The notes under the pieces: model-generated
What the model saw: the letters and a program-made list of their open reading frames with translations, nothing else
Told to the model about the DNA's origin: nothing
Databases searched by the model: none
Program-made: the position numbers and the translations under genes
In this document: positions 62,077 through 64,000 of the stretch, piece by piece
Position numbering within the stretch: the first letter of the stretch is position 1
How the letters are laid out: every line of letters starts with the position of its first letter
DNA from: Sporodiniella umbellata
Lineage: Eukaryota > Mucoromycota > Mucoromycetes > Mucorales > Rhizopodaceae
Direction of reading: 5' to 3'
DNA length: 64,000 bases
NCBI GenBank assembly: GCA_025677835.1
Contig: JAIXMR010000111.1
Span: 1-64,000, forward strand

Positions 62077-63421
62077 ATGCCAAAAGCTGTAGTGGATAGA
62101 ACCTTAAGTGAAAAGAAACCTAAATTTCAACAAACAACGTATGAATTCAAGTTTTTTTTTTTTTTTTTTTTTTTTGACTGCAAAGTGTGTTGATATATGG
62201 AAGAGTAGTTTAAATTTCTTTGTGACTAAAAAAGAAACATCTGAACGTTCACCTGAGGCAGTATCTTTCCAAAAGAAAAAAGCGGTATGAAAAAAGGTTT
62301 GTTTTATTGATTGATTGATTGTTATTAGGTCAATGAAGAGTAAGCGAATAGAGAATGGACGATTAACCCTGTGCTGATATCCGTGTAGTGTTGTCATGCC
62401 GCCACCGAAGCTTTCACCGATCGATTTGTTATATAGCGAACAAGAATTATGGAATCGACTTGCGATCCGAGAGTTTATTTTTCGGTTTGGACATTTGTAT
62501 GGGTTGGATGGGTGTACGTTAGGACCACTTCAGAATGCGCAGGGCGATTGGCGGTTGCAACGACTGGGAGGTCCCTTGCTATGGACGTGTTTGAGGCGAG
62601 TGACGACAGGCGTGTTTGATGATCTTCCAAAGGCTACAGTAGAAGGAGCGCGTGCGTTGACGAGACGGTGGATGGACGAGCATGCGCTTGATCAGATCTA
62701 CGACAGTACTGGGGAACAACAAGAAGCGTTTCTGTCGATTCTGCAGCAGGAGGGAATGACGCGGGATCGATGGAGAGATGTGGCAAGATGGATTGGATGC
62801 GAGGGAAACGAAGTGGCGACGTTGTTAAGCGTACTAGAGTTGATGTTGCTTGAACAAGATGCGCGACAGAGCTTTGCAGGTACCAAAGAGTCGCACCGAC
62901 AAGAGTTTAAGGAATACTCAAAAGAAGAAACCAAGAAAAAGAACCAGCGACAGAAGCTGATGAACAAGATGCACCAGCTACAGTCTTTAGGAAAAGAGTG
63001 GCTGTCGGTGAAAGAAGAACTGGAGGCGATTGAGACTGAGATCCGAGACGACTGCACTCGATTTCACACTCGACAGTTGGCACACACCCGGCATGCGATG
63101 AAGAGCAGTAAACGGATGCAATGCGCTGGGCAGGATCGTCTGGGCAATATGTATTGGATCTTTAGCGATCTTTTAGAACAAGCATGCCGAAACTCTGAGC
63201 CTCATTGGGCCTTTGGTATTATCGTGATCGGGCCAGGCTACGGTGAAAACCAAGTGAGGTGGTGGGCGGTCGAGGGTAGAAAGGAAATGGAAAAACTAAG
63301 CCGATGGCTAAAATGGCATCACGATCAAGACATCAAGCCTCTGGTGGATTTGATACAGCAACGCATAGATTACCTGTACTCGCTCGAGTGGTCTGTTTAC
63401 GGTCAAGGCTTTTTTTCTTAA
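62077..63421 (+). CDS. DDT/WHIM-like chromatin-remodelling accessory protein
   Basis: Exons 62077-62138, 62209-62284, 62329-62339 (11 bases) and 62389-63421; 393 residues. The last exon alone gives 341 residues from an internal ATG at 62396. Seen: ELWNRLAIREFIFRFGHLYG (DDT-like helix bundle with WHIM1 features), WIGCEGNEVATLLSVLELML, a charged coiled coil with EYSKEETKKKNQRQKLMNK, then RMQCAGQDRLGNMYWIFSDL, which resembles the WHIM3 DR.GN.YW motif of ISWI-partner proteins (Itc1/WSTF type). I infer a role with ISWI-type remodelers or related chromatin factors. The N-terminal exons supply a Lys-rich segment with QQTTLNFFVTKK, resembling a degenerate PCNA-binding box; that part is less certain. 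Confidence 0.72.
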
Positions 63422-63521
63422 CTCCCCTCCATTCTACGTACATAGAAATCCATTGAAAACAAACTCTGAGTGGTATAAATAAGAGAAAATATTTGGTAAA
63501 CATCTATTTTCTAATCGTATG

Positions 63522-63552
<31 letters not shown>

Positions 63553-63614
63553 GGAGGGGAGGGGAGGGGAATGAGTGCGAGTGATGAAAATGCAATCTAC
63601 AGAATTTATATTAT
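63422..63614. other. Shared 3' spacer with G-rich tract
   Basis: Tail-to-tail spacer between the DDT gene and the RBR gene. It has an A run (63523-63549) followed at once by four G runs (about 63550-63571) separated by single A, a candidate G-quadruplex. Confidence 0.7.
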
Positions 63615-63784
63615 TTAAGCAAAATCCAAAGTCTCCACGTTAGGCACACCAAGTTCAGTCTAGATTAAATTAAGTGATTGTTTTTTTTTTTTGGTTATTA
63701 TGATGTTTACCTTCTGAATGGGAGAGCGATAAGAGATTTTTTTCTTTTGGCTATGTACACATTCAAAAAATCCACATTTCTATG

Positions 63785-63834
<50 letters not shown>

Positions 63835-64000
63835 GGTATGTAAAATGGTAGATGATTGTTCTTTGACAGTTTTTACCTCAGACCAAGCGGATTTACATTC
63901 CCAACAGAAAGTAAAGCCACAAAAAGCACAATCTACCTTATTACAGCCTTCGTCCCGATTGATCATGATTGAACAACTGGGACAACGTTGGCTTTTATAA
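63615..64000 (-). CDS. RBR-type E3 ubiquitin ligase, C-terminal part (runs off the edge)
   Basis: RING-between-RING ligases transfer ubiquitin through a catalytic Cys in RING2. Three 3' exons on the minus strand: 63877-64000 (partial), 63711-63779 and 63615-63659. The first encodes CPSCSIMINRDEGCNKVDC followed by AFCGFTFCWECKSAWSE, the RING2 (Rcat) zinc ligands, with CNKVDC positioned like the catalytic-Cys loop. The next two give KCGFFECVHSQKKKISYRS and a short tail TELGVPNVETLDFA. The intron 63780-63876 contains a T run of about 46 on the plus strand. RING1 and IBR lie beyond the window, so the RBR subtype (RNF14/Itt1-like is possible) is open. Confidence 0.85.
63788..63833. repeat. T homopolymer in RBR gene intron
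   Basis: About 46 consecutive T, the longest homopolymer in the window, within intron 63780-63876. Confidence 0.9.

Overview
The window is nuclear DNA of a filamentous fungus, most likely an early-diverging one (Mucoromycota/Mucorales type). This rests on short GT-AG introns with CTAAC-like branch sites in almost every gene, AT-rich spacers full of long A and T homopolymers, a velvet-domain protein, an Ecl1-type zinc protein, a secreted-type GH3/GNAT fusion and a typical fungal housekeeping set. The species call is inference; no marker gene settles it. I assembled every gene model by joining exons by eye at GT-AG junctions that preserve frame and family motifs. Lengths quoted are for those models.

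Layout. 0.3-1.8 kb: acetyl-CoA C-acetyltransferase. 4.2-6.1 kb: DEAD-box helicase Dbp9/DDX56, convergent with a six-exon velvet gene (6.2-7.5 kb). 10.1-12.5 kb: an intronless GH3 beta-N-acetylglucosaminidase fused to two GNAT-like domains, followed within 200 bp by a PIP 5-kinase (12.7-14.7 kb). 17.4-17.8 kb: small Ecl1-like zinc protein. 17.8-25.5 kb: gene-poor island holding two related, damaged cysteine-rich genes. 25.5-27.5 kb: AMT/MEP ammonium transporter. 28.1-28.7 kb: single-pass membrane protein of unknown role.

29.1-37.5 kb is very compact: a Wss1-like protease and Ctf18 overlap tail to tail by four bases; Ctf18 and PIG-F/Gpi11 are head to head across 89 bp; PIG-F and Ada3/Tada3 are tail to tail across 6 bp; then Cgr1 and a bHLH factor. 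After a 2.7 kb spacer come Snu114/EFTUD2 (40.2-43.5), GSK-3 (44.0-45.4), an LRRC40-like LRR protein (46.1-48.5), Elp6 (49.2-50.0), a seven-TM TM7SF3/TMEM198-like protein (50.4-51.7), mitochondrial EF-G Mef1 (51.7-54.1), sterol C5-desaturase Erg3 (54.5-55.5), a MOSC protein (56.9-58.0), a secreted protein of unknown role (58.6-59.3), the F-BAR/C1/SH3 protein Bzz1 (59.6-61.9), a DDT/WHIM-like chromatin protein (62.1-63.4) and the 3' part of an RBR ubiquitin ligase running off the right edge.

The genes do not form one pathway. Thiolase and Erg3 are both sterol-pathway enzymes (first and late steps). Dbp9 and Cgr1 are ribosome biogenesis factors, Wss1 and Ctf18 act in genome maintenance, Ada3 and the DDT protein act on chromatin, and Bzz1 and the PIP 5-kinase act on actin and membranes. 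I found no rRNA, convincing tRNA, CRISPR array, transposase or intact mobile element. The most unusual items are the paired decayed cysteine-rich genes, the GH3-GNAT fusion, the overlapping Wss1/Ctf18 ends, several micro-exons, and homopolymers or microsatellites packed into introns.
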